The translations under genes and the position numbers were made by a program. A stretch of DNA of 50,129 nt from an uncultured Ruminococcus sp. (lineage in GTDB: Bacteria; Bacillota; Clostridia; Oscillospirales; Acutalibacteraceae): the NCBI GenBank assembly GCA_902802795.1, contig CADCNI010000014.1:1-50129 (forward strand). Direction: 5' to 3'. The notes under the pieces were generated by a model. It ran no database searches and was not told the DNA's origin. It saw nothing but the letters and a program-made list of their open reading frames with translations. This document shows, in pieces, positions 24,430 through 32,900 of the stretch; position 1 is the first letter of the stretch; the number at the start of each line of letters is the position of its first letter.

Positions 24430-25299
24430 CTACCGCAAAATCGGAAGGACAAATTGCAGCAGATAAAACGTCGGCGCGACAAACAGCACACTGTCGAACC
24501 GATCCAGCACACCGCCGTGTCCCGGCAGCAAGTTGCCGAAATCCTTGATGCCATACTGCCGCTTGACCGCCGAAAAAGAAAGATCGCCAAACATGGACAT
24601 GACAATGCAGACCGCTGTGATAATGGTTAAATTGATATAATGCATTCCGCCCTGTACATACCCCAGCACGTCGGCATATATATACGCCGAGCCGAGAGAA
24701 ATCATGATAGACGAAACAAAACCGCCCACTGAACCCTCGACGGTTTTTTTGGGACTGATGACAGGCGCCAGCTTATGTTTGCCCAGCGCCCGCCCGACAA
24801 AGTATGCGCCGCCGTCTGCCACCCACGCCACAATCAGGCAGTAGGCGACCAGCGCCACGCCGCCCGCGTAAGAGGGCGAGCCGTCGGGGTGCCGCATGAT
24901 GGTGCCAAAAATCAGTTCCACCACCATAAAAGGAAACGCCACAAACATGGTGAGAATCATGGAAGTGCAAAGTGCCTCCATCCGCAACACAGCGTGTTTT
25001 CTAAGCAGGATGGCAAACATCACAAACAGATACACCATCGAGGCGGCCAGAAGCGTACCGCACATTCTGACGGTCCCCCCCACAAACGGAGCTAACATCA
25101 CCACAGCACCATAGGCAAAGCAAGGGGCAAATACCACGGGGGCTTTTTTGGCGCCCGCCGTTTTAAGCGCTTCATAAATGCCGATGATGCAGAGCACAAA
25201 CAGCGCGGCATACATCACCGACGGCACATAGGCAGACGCAATCACGATGACCAGCGCAAGCGGTATGCCGACCGCCGCCGTCAATAATCTCGTTTTCAT
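24430..25299 (-). CDS. cdsA: Phosphatidate cytidylyltransferase
   Basis: A 289-residue polytopic membrane enzyme that makes CDP-diacylglycerol for phospholipid synthesis. The C-terminal CdsA signature spans SPKKTVEGSVGGF, GDLSFSAVKRQYGIKDFG and LPGHGGVLDRFDS, all intact, with about seven to eight hydrophobic segments. ATG 25299 lies 7 bases after uppS ends; GGAGG is 14 bases upstream, a rather long spacing, but no better start fits the family. Confidence 0.94.
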   Translation of the reverse strand: MKTRLLTAAVGIPLALVIVIASAYVPSVMYAALFVLCIIGIYEALKTAGAKKAPVVFAPCFAYGAVVMLAPFVGGTVRMCGTLLAASMVYLFVMFAILLRKHAVLRMEALCTSMILTMFVAFPFMVVELIFGTIMRHPDGSPSYAGGVALVAYCLIVAWVADGGAYFVGRALGKHKLAPVISPKKTVEGSVGGFVSSIMISLGSAYIYADVLGYVQGGMHYINLTIITAVCIVMSMFGDLSFSAVKRQYGIKDFGNLLPGHGGVLDRFDSVLFVAPTFYLLQFVLPILR

Positions 25300-25306
25300 A
25301 GCGGAC

Positions 25307-26059
25307 TCAGACACCTCCGAAACGACGGTTTCTCTTGGCATATTCATCCAGCGCCTCTTCGAGATTTTCGGTAGAAAAATCCGGCCATAAAATATCGTCC
25401 ATAAAGACATATTCGGCATAGGCCGACTGCCACAGCAGGAAGTTGGAAGTACGGTATTCGCCGCTGGGACGGATAATCAGGTCGGGGTCGGGCTGGTCGA
25501 ACGTGTAGAGGTGGCGCGAAATCAGCGCGCCGTCGATCTCCTCGGGACGCAGCTTGCCCTCTGCCACATCCGCGGATATCTCCCGCACCGCCTTGACAAT
25601 CTCGTCGCGTCCGCCGTAATTCATAGCGATGTTGAGACGCATACCGGTTTTATCCGCGGAAATCGCCTCGGTTTCGCGGATGAGTTCCTGCAGCTTAGGG
25701 CTGAAAGCGGTGACGTCTCCGATAAAGACCGTGCGGATGTTTTCCTCGCTGAAATCCCGCAGCGCCTCGATCAGATAATCGTAAAACAAATCCATCAACG
25801 CGTTGATTTCTTCTTTGGGACGCTTCCAATTTTCGGTGGAGAAAGCGTACACCGTCAGATGCTTGATGCCGATGCTGTTGCAATAACGGGTGATCTTTTT
25901 AAAATTGGCGGCACCCACCTGATGCCCCGCCTGTCGCGGCATACCTCTTTTTTTAGCCCAGCGACCGTTACCGTCCATAATAATGCCGACATGCCGCGGC
26001 AGAATTCTCTGTGAACGGTCAATTTTGGTTTCGGATTTTTTAAAAAACACAGCGCTCAT
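25307..26059 (-). CDS. uppS: Undecaprenyl diphosphate synthase
   Basis: A 250-residue cis-prenyltransferase making the C55 lipid carrier for cell-wall synthesis. The active-site motif MDGNGRWAKKRG (D29), GHQVGA, the VYAFSTENWKRP segment, and the C-terminal DLIIRPSGEYRTSNFLLWQ are all present. The product is the carrier used, after dephosphorylation, by the glycosyltransferase type seen at 1301-2242. A hairpin lies between frr and this gene, so part of its transcription may start locally. Confidence 0.96.
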   Translation of the reverse strand: MSAVFFKKSETKIDRSQRILPRHVGIIMDGNGRWAKKRGMPRQAGHQVGAANFKKITRYCNSIGIKHLTVYAFSTENWKRPKEEINALMDLFYDYLIEALRDFSEENIRTVFIGDVTAFSPKLQELIRETEAISADKTGMRLNIAMNYGGRDEIVKAVREISADVAEGKLRPEEIDGALISRHLYTFDQPDPDLIIRPSGEYRTSNFLLWQSAYAEYVFMDDILWPDFSTENLEEALDEYAKRNRRFGGV

Positions 26060-26080
26060 CTCATTTCCGTCATAATAATG

Positions 26081-26120
26081 AAATAAAAGCCCTCCTTGCC
26101 ATGGTTATGTAAGGAGAGCT
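26081..26120 (-). terminator. Intrinsic terminator or attenuator between frr and uppS
   Basis: A 10-bp stem with one G-U pair (26111-26120 with 26088-26097) and 13-base loop is followed, on the minus strand, by TTTTATTTC. It would end the pyrH-frr transcript or reduce read-through into uppS. Confidence 0.7.
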
Positions 26121-26176
26121 TTCAAATTTCAGTGGAAGCACACCGTTGTTGGAAAATTTTCGGCGTTGAAATATCG

Positions 26177-26731
26177 TCAGATTTCCATGATCTCCTGGGT
26201 CTTGTCAGTGCTCATGGCGTCGATCTGCTTGCAGTATTTGTCGGTCAAATCCTGAATCTTCTTTTCGCCCTGCTTGAGGTCGTCTTCCGTGATTTCGGAA
26301 TTTTTTTTCAGGGCCTTGAGCTTGTCAACCGCGTCGCGGCGGATGGAACGAATAGCGACCTTGCTGTTCTCTCCCATGCCGTGAACCTCTTTGGCCAGTT
26401 CTTTGCGGCGTTCCTCGGTCAGCGCCGGAAATACCAGACGGATGACCTTGCCGTCATTCTGAGGATTGATGCCGATATCGGCCGCATTGATAGCGCGCTC
26501 GATGGCTTTGAGGGTAGAAGTGTCCCACGGCTGCACCATCAAGGTTCTCGCATCGGGCGAACTCACCGCCGCGAGCTGATTGACGGGAGTGGGTACCCCG
26601 TAATAATCCACCGACACCTTGTTGAGAACGGCGGGATTAGCTCTGCCGGCGCGCAGCGTCTTGAATTCATCCGCCAACACGTCGAGCGTCTTTTCCATTT
26701 TGGCTTTCATATCGTCAATTGTCTTTTTCAT
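26177..26731 (-). CDS. frr: Ribosome recycling factor
   Basis: A 184-residue RRF of standard length. The conserved LRAGRANPAVL, DYYGVPTPVNQLA and the C-terminal long-helix domain with VRSIRRDAV-type sequence (AIRSIRRDA) are visible. It releases ribosomes from mRNA with EF-G after termination. It lies 95 bases after pyrH, the usual neighbour. Confidence 0.97.
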   Translation of the reverse strand: MKKTIDDMKAKMEKTLDVLADEFKTLRAGRANPAVLNKVSVDYYGVPTPVNQLAAVSSPDARTLMVQPWDTSTLKAIERAINAADIGINPQNDGKVIRLVFPALTEERRKELAKEVHGMGENSKVAIRSIRRDAVDKLKALKKNSEITEDDLKQGEKKIQDLTDKYCKQIDAMSTDKTQEIMEI

Positions 26732-26826
26732 TTTACAGACCTTCTTTATTTTTATTCTTTTATCTATGCGTCACGCATCCCATTTCATAAACGAAATCCA
26801 ACACGACACACCAGCAAAAGTCACGG

Positions 26827-27534
26827 TTACGGGGTCACGATGGTGCCGACGGCTTCACCTGCCATCGCTCTCACCATGTCGTCGGGATTTTCGAGGTTAA
26901 AGACCTGAATCGGAATCTTGTTTTCACGGCACATGGTAGCGGCGGTGCCGTCCATGACCTGCAAATTCTTGATGAGAACATCTTCAAACGTAATGGTATC
27001 AAACTTGACCGCGTCGGGGTTCTTCTTGGGGTCGCTGTCGTACACGCCGTCCACCATCGTCGCCTTGAAAATCACGTCCGCTTCGATCTCCGCCGCGCGA
27101 AGAGCCGCCGCTAAGTCGGTGGAGCAGAACGGATTGCCCGTGCCGCAACCGAAGATGACAATGCGTCCCTTTTCCAGATGACGCACGGCACGGTTGCGGA
27201 TATACGGCTCCGCAATGGTATTCATATGAATCGCAGACTGCACTCTGACAGTACAGCCGAGCTGTTCGAGCGCGTCCGCTACGGCCAGCGCGTTCATCTG
27301 GGTAGCGAGCATGCCGATGTGGTCGGCTCTGGTTCTGTCCATGCCCTCGGAGCTTCTGCCGCGCCAGAAATTGCCGCCGCCTACCACAATACCGATCTGC
27401 ACGCCCATATCCGCGCACTTTTTGACCGAAGTGCAGATTCTTTGAATCACCTCATTGTTCAGACCGAAATGTTTGTCGCCCGCGAGTGCTTCGCCGCTCA
27501 GTTTGAGCAGCACGCGCGAATATTTAGCCTGCAT
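26827..27534 (-). CDS. pyrH: UMP kinase
   Basis: A 235-residue amino-acid-kinase-fold enzyme that makes UDP. Signatures include [13 protein letters not shown] at the start, [32 protein letters not shown] and [16 protein letters not shown] 27534 is the start that matches the family and is about 10 bases from AGAGG; ATGs at 27540 and 27543 are nearby alternatives. The leader from the promoter is about 80 bases. Confidence 0.95.
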   Translation of the reverse strand: MQAKYSRVLLKLSGEALAGDKHFGLNNEVIQRICTSVKKCADMGVQIGIVVGGGNFWRGRSSEGMDRTRADHIGMLATQMNALAVADALEQLGCTVRVQSAIHMNTIAEPYIRNRAVRHLEKGRIVIFGCGTGNPFCSTDLAAALRAAEIEADVIFKATMVDGVYDSDPKKNPDAVKFDTITFEDVLIKNLQVMDGTAATMCRENKIPIQVFNLENPDDMVRAMAGEAVGTIVTP

Positions 27535-27622
27535 AACCATCATGCCTCTCTTAATGTGTTTTGATTCATCTTCCCCGATGAATCCTTTTTCAAATGCCGC
27601 TTTGACACAGCACTTTCTTAAT

Positions 27623-27651
27623 ATTTTACACAAAAACGGCTAAATTGTAAA
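27623..27651 (-). promoter_or_regulatory. Promoter of pyrH-frr
   Basis: On the minus strand TTTACA (27651-27646) and TAAAAT (27628-27623) are 17 bases apart, each one mismatch from consensus. Confidence 0.6.
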
Positions 27652-27842
27652 GTCTCCGCCTTACTTTTTTTCAATAGTTTAACGAAATTTTACAATTGAG
27701 GGGGATAAGTTGAGCGCTCCGCTGCGTTGAGCGCTTCATTCTTCTCAAATGTACAGTATCATCCGATTCACGAAAACAGAAAAGTCATATTCTGTTTTTT
27801 GTTCAATTTACCTCTATCGTAAAACGAAATCAAATGCTATAC
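27652..27842. other. Divergent intergenic region with one small hairpin
   Basis: The spacer between leftward pyrH and the rightward lipoprotein gene holds a perfect 9-bp hairpin, AAAACAGAA (27773-27781) with TTCTGTTTT (27790-27798), followed by T residues, and a direct repeat TTGAGCGCT near 27711 and 27738. No gene is seen. Confidence 0.4.
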
Positions 27843-27848
27843 TATAAT
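27843..27848 (+). promoter_or_regulatory. -10 box before the 159-residue lipoprotein gene
   Basis: TATAAT lies 27 bases before the ATG at 27875. No clear -35 is present at 16-18 bases; AAGGAAG follows as ribosome site. Confidence 0.4.
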
Positions 27849-27874
27849 CATCTTTTTAAGGAAGTGTTGTCATT

Positions 27875-28354
27875 ATGAAAAAAATTCTGGCATTATTACT
27901 CATCGCAGCCTTGCTTCTCTCCCTTGCTGCCTGCGGCAAGGACAAACAAAAAGAGGAAAACAATGCGGCCGCCATTACGGAATTGCAAAATCAACTGGTC
28001 GGTAATTGGACGCACTACAACTGGATCTATAACAGCACCTCCAATCATCTTGTGTTTAACGCGGACGGAACCGGTTCTTACCAGGGCGGCGTTGTTGAAG
28101 ATGGCAAGTACGAGTTTGATTACACCTTCACCTACACGATCACCATTGCGGAAAAAGGAGATAAATACAAGTACACCGTCAATCAACTCACCATCCAGTA
28201 TAACGAGGTTGACGATTCCGAAACCCGCGATTTCCGTTTCTTAGACACCGGAGCCTTGTACCTCGTCTACGCCGATCATCAAATCATTCAGTTTGATGAT
28301 TATATTCGGGAAGAAAATGTCCCGCAGCCGGAAGAAAGCGATACGCGGTCATAA
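27875..28354 (+). CDS. Small lipoprotein of unknown function
   Basis: A 159-residue secreted lipoprotein: MKKILALLLIAALLLSLAAC ends in the lipobox cysteine C20. The mature part has a GNWTHYNW..LVFNADGTGSYQG pattern and further short strands, like small lipocalin/META-type beta domains used by many clostridial lipoproteins; this resemblance is general and no family is claimed. Start ATG with AAGGAAG upstream. The signal peptide is nearly identical to that of the next gene, suggesting duplication of the 5' end. Confidence 0.8.
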   Translation: MKKILALLLIAALLLSLAACGKDKQKEENNAAAITELQNQLVGNWTHYNWIYNSTSNHLVFNADGTGSYQGGVVEDGKYEFDYTFTYTITIAEKGDKYKYTVNQLTIQYNEVDDSETRDFRFLDTGALYLVYADHQIIQFDDYIREENVPQPEESDTRS

Positions 28355-28392
28355 CGGCACATGTATTAATCAGATAATGAAAAACCTTATTA

Positions 28393-28421
28393 TTGATGTG
28401 TCAAAGATGTAACCATACTAT
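28393..28421 (+). promoter_or_regulatory. Possible promoter before the 216-residue lipoprotein gene
   Basis: TTGATG (28393-28398) and TACTAT (28416-28421) are 17 bases apart; each matches consensus at four of six positions. Confidence 0.35.
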
Positions 28422-28439
28422 CAAAGGGAGTGTTTCACT

Positions 28440-29090
28440 ATGAAAAAATTATTTGCCTTGCTGCTCACAGCGGCGCTGCTTCTCTCTCTCGCCGCTTGCG
28501 GCAAGGACGACTCGGGCAGCAAGAATGAAAGCAGCAGCGACAGCGCTGTCACAGACGGATATTTGGATCCATACGGAAATCTTACGTTCCGCGCCTTTAC
28601 GGAGCTGACGGGAGAAGAACTGGTAAAACTTGCCGAAGGACATGACTTCACATGGAATGAGACGGTTATTTTCGCCGGTGAAAAACCCGGATTTGACAGG
28701 GATTACGGTGCTTATTATTTTCAGGCATATAACGATTCTGAGACCTATTGGAGCTATGATGACTACAAGGCTGCCGATAAGGGCGCGGTGCCCTTGATGG
28801 GACTCAAAATGCGGGTTAAAGGCGATTTTCCGGGTGGTCAAGACGCGGTTGCCGATGTATTTGCCGGCATGGAAATCGTCAAGAGTTTTCAGTACCCCGG
28901 CTATAGCAATGATACGTGCGGAGAAGTCCTCGTCAAAAACGATGCGGGCACCGAATATCTTGTGTATTATTTTTGGGAAAATGAATCCAATGTGGAACTC
29001 ACATGCCGTACAGATGCTTATTTTGCGAAAAATCACATAAAAGACTGTAACTCTATTGAGGAATACTGGAACCAGTTAGGCAACGATTAA
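28440..29090 (+). CDS. Lipoprotein of unknown function
   Basis: A 216-residue lipoprotein with signal MKKLFALLLTAALLLSLAAC and a Ser/Asp/Glu-rich spacer after the lipid cysteine. The mature domain is Tyr- and Asp-rich with no family I recognise. AAAGGGAG precedes the ATG by 9 bases. The reading frame directly after its stop continues as a protein-like stretch for 46 codons (see the pseudogene fragment), so this gene may be truncated or may have lost a neighbour. Signal peptide resembles that of the upstream gene. Confidence 0.8.
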   Translation: MKKLFALLLTAALLLSLAACGKDDSGSKNESSSDSAVTDGYLDPYGNLTFRAFTELTGEELVKLAEGHDFTWNETVIFAGEKPGFDRDYGAYYFQAYNDSETYWSYDDYKAADKGAVPLMGLKMRVKGDFPGGQDAVADVFAGMEIVKSFQYPGYSNDTCGEVLVKNDAGTEYLVYYFWENESNVELTCRTDAYFAKNHIKDCNSIEEYWNQLGND

Positions 29091-29231
29091 TCAGACGTCG
29101 CATGTCTTTGGACAGTAAACGGTGATAATGGCTACCAAGTTTCCGCCAGTCTTTCCTATGACTATAGCCTGGAAAATTCCTCGTTCCGTCTCGATAAAGA
29201 TGTACAGTCTATCATCGAGAGCCTTGCGTAA
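29091..29231 (+). pseudogene. In-frame remnant of a lipoprotein C-terminus
   Basis: Directly after the TAA at 29088, the same frame stays open for 46 codons to a TAA at 29229. The translation has a normal composition and strand-like pattern (LWTVNGDNGYQVSASLSYDY, then SLENSSFRLDKDVQSIIES) typical of the C-terminus of small clostridial lipoproteins. It has no start codon with ribosome site. It is probably the tail of a decayed gene, or the lost end of the gene before it. Confidence 0.55.
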
Positions 29232-29251
29232 TCAATTTTTCCAAAACCATC

Positions 29252-29300
29252 AAAAAGCACCCGACACTCCGATCTTTTTATCGGCTGTCGGGTGCTTTTT
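29252..29300. terminator. Bidirectional terminator between lipoprotein genes and SUFU gene
   Basis: A 14-bp perfect stem, AAAAAGCACCCGAC (29252-29265) with its complement (29287-29300), has T runs on both strands. It serves the rightward lipoprotein genes and the leftward SUFU-domain gene. Confidence 0.9.
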
Positions 29301-29328
29301 GAACTATATCATAAAAATAAAACCCTAC

Positions 29329-29354
29329 ATTACGAATTACGCATTCCGCATTGA
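29329..29354. repeat. Short ATTACGAATTACG-type intergenic repeat
   Basis: ATTACGAATTACGCATT followed by CCGCATTGATT lies just after the SUFU gene stop. A longer version of the same motif is at 48284-48322, also just after a minus-strand gene. Confidence 0.5.
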
Positions 29355-29355
29355 T

Positions 29356-30021
29356 TTAAAGGTAGGATTTCGTGCTGGTCATGTCGGTGACGAAGTCGGG
29401 ATTGTCCGCCTTAATGCGTTCATAGAGAAGCGGTGCGTTGGTTGTCCAGTCCTCCATCAGCATTTGAGCGTCGTGATAGGTAATGCCCACGAGCTGGAGG
29501 AAGGCTGTTTCGCCGTAGACGGTCTGCTGCGGCTTGAGTTCGGGGTCGTTGATAACAAAAAGGGAGGTCATTTTGGACTCGGGCATGCCCTGATTGATCG
29601 AGTCGCCGTTGCCCGCCACATAATGCATATGTTCAAACCACTTGCCGGAGGTGTAGGTGTAACGCGCGAGATTCAGCATCATACCCGCCGCCCACAAGCA
29701 TTCGTTCGGGTCGTCGGCTTTCAGCTTCATGGTCATCTCGTAACCCCAGCCGTTGTACTCGCCGCCGAAAGCCTCCTCGTCGCCGTACAGCACGGTCATG
29801 CCGAAGCTCACAAGATGGAGGTAGCCCTTGGGCGAACGGTAAAACGAAAAGCCGTCGAGGTAATTGTTGCCGCCAAAGATAGCGCGCGAAGGCATATCCG
29901 TGCCGAAATGCTCCGGTTCCTGTCCGGGGTACAATTCCGCCATCGCCGCTTCAATCGCATCCCATCCGGGGACATATTCCTCGTCCTCTTCGATTTTTTT
30001 CTTGAATTCTTCCAATGTCAT
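29356..30021 (-). CDS. SUFU-domain (Suppressor of fused-like) protein
   Basis: A 221-residue protein with the layout of bacterial SUFU-domain proteins: GWDAIEAAMAELYPGQEPEHFGT near the N-terminus is followed by YLHLVSFGMTVLYGDEEAFGG, a central WGYEMTMKLK strand, and a LQLVGITYHDAQML segment. (The pieces quoted are separate.) Bacterial members lack known Hedgehog partners; some occur as immunity proteins in toxin systems, but no toxin gene is adjacent. ATG 30021 is best spaced from AAAGGAG (9 bases); an ATG at 30027 is closer. It lies downstream of secF, beyond a terminator. Confidence 0.8.
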   Translation of the reverse strand: MTLEEFKKKIEEDEEYVPGWDAIEAAMAELYPGQEPEHFGTDMPSRAIFGGNNYLDGFSFYRSPKGYLHLVSFGMTVLYGDEEAFGGEYNGWGYEMTMKLKADDPNECLWAAGMMLNLARYTYTSGKWFEHMHYVAGNGDSINQGMPESKMTSLFVINDPELKPQQTVYGETAFLQLVGITYHDAQMLMEDWTTNAPLLYERIKADNPDFVTDMTSTKSYL

Positions 30022-30040
30022 AATCATTGGCTCCTTTCGT

Positions 30041-30089
30041 AAAACAAAACCGGGAACATTTCCGAACTGAATTTTCGTCAATGTCCCCG
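30041..30089 (-). terminator. Intrinsic terminator after secF
   Basis: On the minus strand CGGGGACATT (30089-30080) pairs with AATGTTCCCG (30060-30051), with one G-U pair, and is followed by GTTTTGTTTT. It ends the secD-secF transcript 36 bases past the stop and lies just before the SUFU gene start. Confidence 0.75.
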
Positions 30090-30124
30090 ATTGATTATGC
30101 ATTCGTTTTCATTCCGAAAAAGAA

Positions 30125-31177
30125 TTACTTCTTCTTGGATGACTTCTTGCCGCCCTTGGAAAAAGCCTCGATCTTCTGCTGCGCGAGTTTGTTGTCGCGA
30201 TATTCACGCCATGTCACCCAAAGCGAGTTGGAGATGAACATGGAGGAATAGGTACCCGCAAGTACGCCCGCCAGCATCGGCACGGCAAAAGTGATAATGC
30301 TGGTGATGTCGTAGACCGCCGCGACAATGACCACCGTCAGTACCGCCACAACCAGAGTGAGGTTGGTGTTGATGGTTCTGCCCAGCGTCTCGTTCAGACT
30401 GCGGTTGGCCAGCTCCGCATAGGTAGCTTTCTTGCCCAGCACGTCGCGGTTCTCACGGATACGGTCATAAATGATAATGGTGGAGTTGATGGAGTAACCG
30501 ATAATGGTCAGCAGCACCGCGATGAAATTGTCGTCAATGGCAAAGCCTAAAATGACAAAAGTGAAATAGACGATCAGACAGTCGTGAATGATAGCGATAA
30601 TGGCCGTCACAGCCGCCGACATACCGCCGATTTTCTTAAAGCGCAGCGCCACATAGATAATCATGAACACGGCCGCGAGAGCCACTGCCACCAGGCACTT
30701 AGCAAAGAACTCGCTGCCGGTGGTCGCGTCAACGGAGTTGGACTCGAGCAGCGAAAAATCCACCTTGGGATATTGCTCAGTAAGCTTTTCCGCCACCAGA
30801 TCGCCGGTGTCCTCCGCTATCGTATTCTTGCCGCTCATGGCCACCGTAACGGTGTTCTTGACGCCGCCCTCCGCCGAAGCGCTCTGGGCAATGGTGATGA
30901 CGGAATCCTGTCCGGTCACGTCCTTGACGATGGCAGCTACGGTCGACTTGTCGAGCTTCATGTAATCGCTGGCCGAAACATCGGAAGCCGACACCGTGTC
31001 GTCGAGCGAATAGGAATATTTCAGCATCGCGCCGCCCGTGAATTTGATGTCGAGCTTCACGCCGCGCACCATGTTGAACACAACGCCCACACTCATCACG
31101 CAAAGGGTGAAGATCAGGAAACGGTTGCGATATTTGAGGAAGTCAAACTCCCTTTTGGAAAGATAATTTTTGACCAT
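30125..31177 (-). CDS. secF: Protein translocase subunit SecF
   Basis: A 350-residue polytopic SecF. Six membrane segments surround a periplasm-side domain (about 60-150); the family motifs FTGG in the first loop and the GY SINSTIIIYDRIRENR and RSLNETLGRTINT segments are clear. With SecD it uses the proton gradient to pull exported proteins outward. Its ATG overlaps the secD stop (TAATG). The C-terminus ends in a Lys-rich tail. SecD and SecF are separate proteins here, unlike the fused SecDF of Bacillus. Confidence 0.95.
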   Translation of the reverse strand: MVKNYLSKREFDFLKYRNRFLIFTLCVMSVGVVFNMVRGVKLDIKFTGGAMLKYSYSLDDTVSASDVSASDYMKLDKSTVAAIVKDVTGQDSVITIAQSASAEGGVKNTVTVAMSGKNTIAEDTGDLVAEKLTEQYPKVDFSLLESNSVDATTGSEFFAKCLVAVALAAVFMIIYVALRFKKIGGMSAAVTAIIAIIHDCLIVYFTFVILGFAIDDNFIAVLLTIIGYSINSTIIIYDRIRENRDVLGKKATYAELANRSLNETLGRTINTNLTLVVAVLTVVIVAAVYDITSIITFAVPMLAGVLAGTYSSMFISNSLWVTWREYRDNKLAQQKIEAFSKGGKKSSKKK

Positions 31178-32688
31178 TACTGCTCGTTTGCCTCCTTTCG
31201 CTCAACAAACGCTTTTGCGGCGGCTTCCTCCAGCGCGAGCTTCTTCTTTTCGCTGTAATCGCCATAAAGAATTCTGCTTCTGAGAATCTTGAAACCGGAA
31301 AGCGAGCTGATCATGAGTCGGGAAGCGCCCACGCCCATAATGAAGTTGAGGACAACACCCACGAGCAAGGTATAGCCGAAGGAGTAAATGGCGCCGGTGG
31401 TTGCGGGGCCGAACATCCACAGGAAGGGAGTCAGCAACGTGCTCCACAGGGTATCGGGCGGACCAAACACGCCCATCAGAATGGCGGAAACGATGATATT
31501 GGTAATATTGCTGTCGAAAATCGCGGAAAAGCTGTTGGAAGAACCCGCCTTGATCGCACCGTCCAGGGTCTTGCCTTTGCGAAGCTCTTCACGGATACGC
31601 TCGGCGGTGATGATGTTCGCGTCAACGCCCATACCGACCGAGAGGATGATACCGGCGATACCCGGCAGAGTCAGCGTAAAACTGTTGAACACCGCGAAGT
31701 ATCCCGAAACCGCCGCGATGGTACCAGCGACCTGTCCGAGCAAGCAGATGCAGGCCACCGCACCGGGCAGTCTGTAATAAGCAATCATAAACACGCAGAT
31801 CAGCGAGAACGCGATGATACCTGCGATCAGCATGGCTTGCAGCGCGTCGGTACCGAGAGTGGGGTCAACCGACGAATAGTCGATGGTGACCAGCTTGAAA
31901 GGCAATGCGCCGCCGTTGATGTTGTCAGCCAGCGTCTTGGCGGATTCAGCGGTGAAGTTGCCGGAAATCTGTGCGCTGCCGTCGGCAATCACGGAGTTGA
32001 CGGTCGGAGCGGAAAGGCAGGTTTCATCCATCCAGATGGAAATCTGCTGATTGAGATATTTTTCAGTCGCCTCGGCAAATTTCTCAGCACCGCTCTTTTC
32101 CTCCCCTTCAGCAGGGGTATCGGTCAGTTCGAGATTGACCACAATCTCGTTCTTATCGCTCACCAGTCCGCTTTGCGCCTTTTTGACGTCCTTGCCTTCG
32201 ATGACGACGTCGCATTCCGCACCGCTGGTATCGGTGACGGTCTTGGTACCGTCCTCGTTATAAGTAATCGTAATGCCACTGGGCGCTCCACCGATAAAGA
32301 GCAGCTCCGCGCTCTGGGATAGACTTTGAATGGTGCCCGCCACGTCCTGAGAATCATTGTTCTTCCACGGGAAGCTCACAAGCAGCCTGTCGCTGTCCTT
32401 GTCGGCGTACAGTTCGTAATCGGTAACGCCCGAAGAAACCAGACGGATTTCCAGAATCGACTTGGCGCTTTCAATCTGATCGTCCGTTGCGTTGATATTC
32501 TCCTCGGGGCCAAAGGTGACGCTCACGCCGCCCTGAATGTCGGTACCCCACCTGATATCCTTTGCGCCGCGAATAATGGTATTCTGCAAATCGCCGTTCT
32601 GCTCATACACGCCAAAGAACGAAGTGTACGCCAGAGCGAAAATCAGCGCTGCCACCACAAAAAACCACGGCTTGCCAACACGCTTCAT
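31177..32688 (-). CDS. secD: Protein translocase subunit SecD
   Basis: A 503-residue SecD. An N-terminal helix is followed by the D1 motif GTDIQGGVSVTFGPEE, the large extracytoplasmic P1 region, and five C-terminal helices with LPGIAGIILSVGMGVDANI and ITAERIREELRKGKTL. ATG 32688 follows AAGGAGG at 7 bases. The gene is coupled to secF by a one-base overlap. The leader of about 118 bases begins with a strong hairpin behind a consensus promoter. Confidence 0.95.
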   Translation of the reverse strand: MKRVGKPWFFVVAALIFALAYTSFFGVYEQNGDLQNTIIRGAKDIRWGTDIQGGVSVTFGPEENINATDDQIESAKSILEIRLVSSGVTDYELYADKDSDRLLVSFPWKNNDSQDVAGTIQSLSQSAELLFIGGAPSGITITYNEDGTKTVTDTSGAECDVVIEGKDVKKAQSGLVSDKNEIVVNLELTDTPAEGEEKSGAEKFAEATEKYLNQQISIWMDETCLSAPTVNSVIADGSAQISGNFTAESAKTLADNINGGALPFKLVTIDYSSVDPTLGTDALQAMLIAGIIAFSLICVFMIAYYRLPGAVACICLLGQVAGTIAAVSGYFAVFNSFTLTLPGIAGIILSVGMGVDANIITAERIREELRKGKTLDGAIKAGSSNSFSAIFDSNITNIIVSAILMGVFGPPDTLWSTLLTPFLWMFGPATTGAIYSFGYTLLVGVVLNFIMGVGASRLMISSLSGFKILRSRILYGDYSEKKKLALEEAAAKAFVERKEANEQ

Positions 32689-32773
32689 TTGTTTTCCTCC
32701 TTGAAAATTGCTTGATATTGTGCCGTATATCCCGCCATGCCACACGAACCAGCATTTCGGTCATAAGCAAACA

Positions 32774-32801
32774 GTCCGTTATCACACCGATGATAACGGA
32801 C
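32774..32801 (-). promoter_or_regulatory. 5'-end hairpin in the secD leader
   Basis: A perfect 11-bp inverted repeat, GTCCGTTATCA (32774-32784) with its complement (32791-32801) around a 6-base loop, begins about five bases after the predicted start of transcription. It lacks a following T run, so an mRNA-stabilising hairpin or an operator is more likely than a terminator. Confidence 0.55.
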
Positions 32802-32812
32802 GTAACAGCTTT

Positions 32813-32841
32813 ATTATAAAATCATTGACCGAATATGTCAA
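32813..32841 (-). promoter_or_regulatory. Consensus promoter of secD-secF
   Basis: On the minus strand TTGACA (32841-32836) and TATAAT (32818-32813) are exactly 17 bases apart: a perfect sigma-A consensus. Predicted start near 32806. Confidence 0.85.
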
Positions 32842-32900
32842 CAATTTTGGAAGATTTTTTTCTGAAAATTTGCAATATTTTACAAATTTGTCATGTCAAC

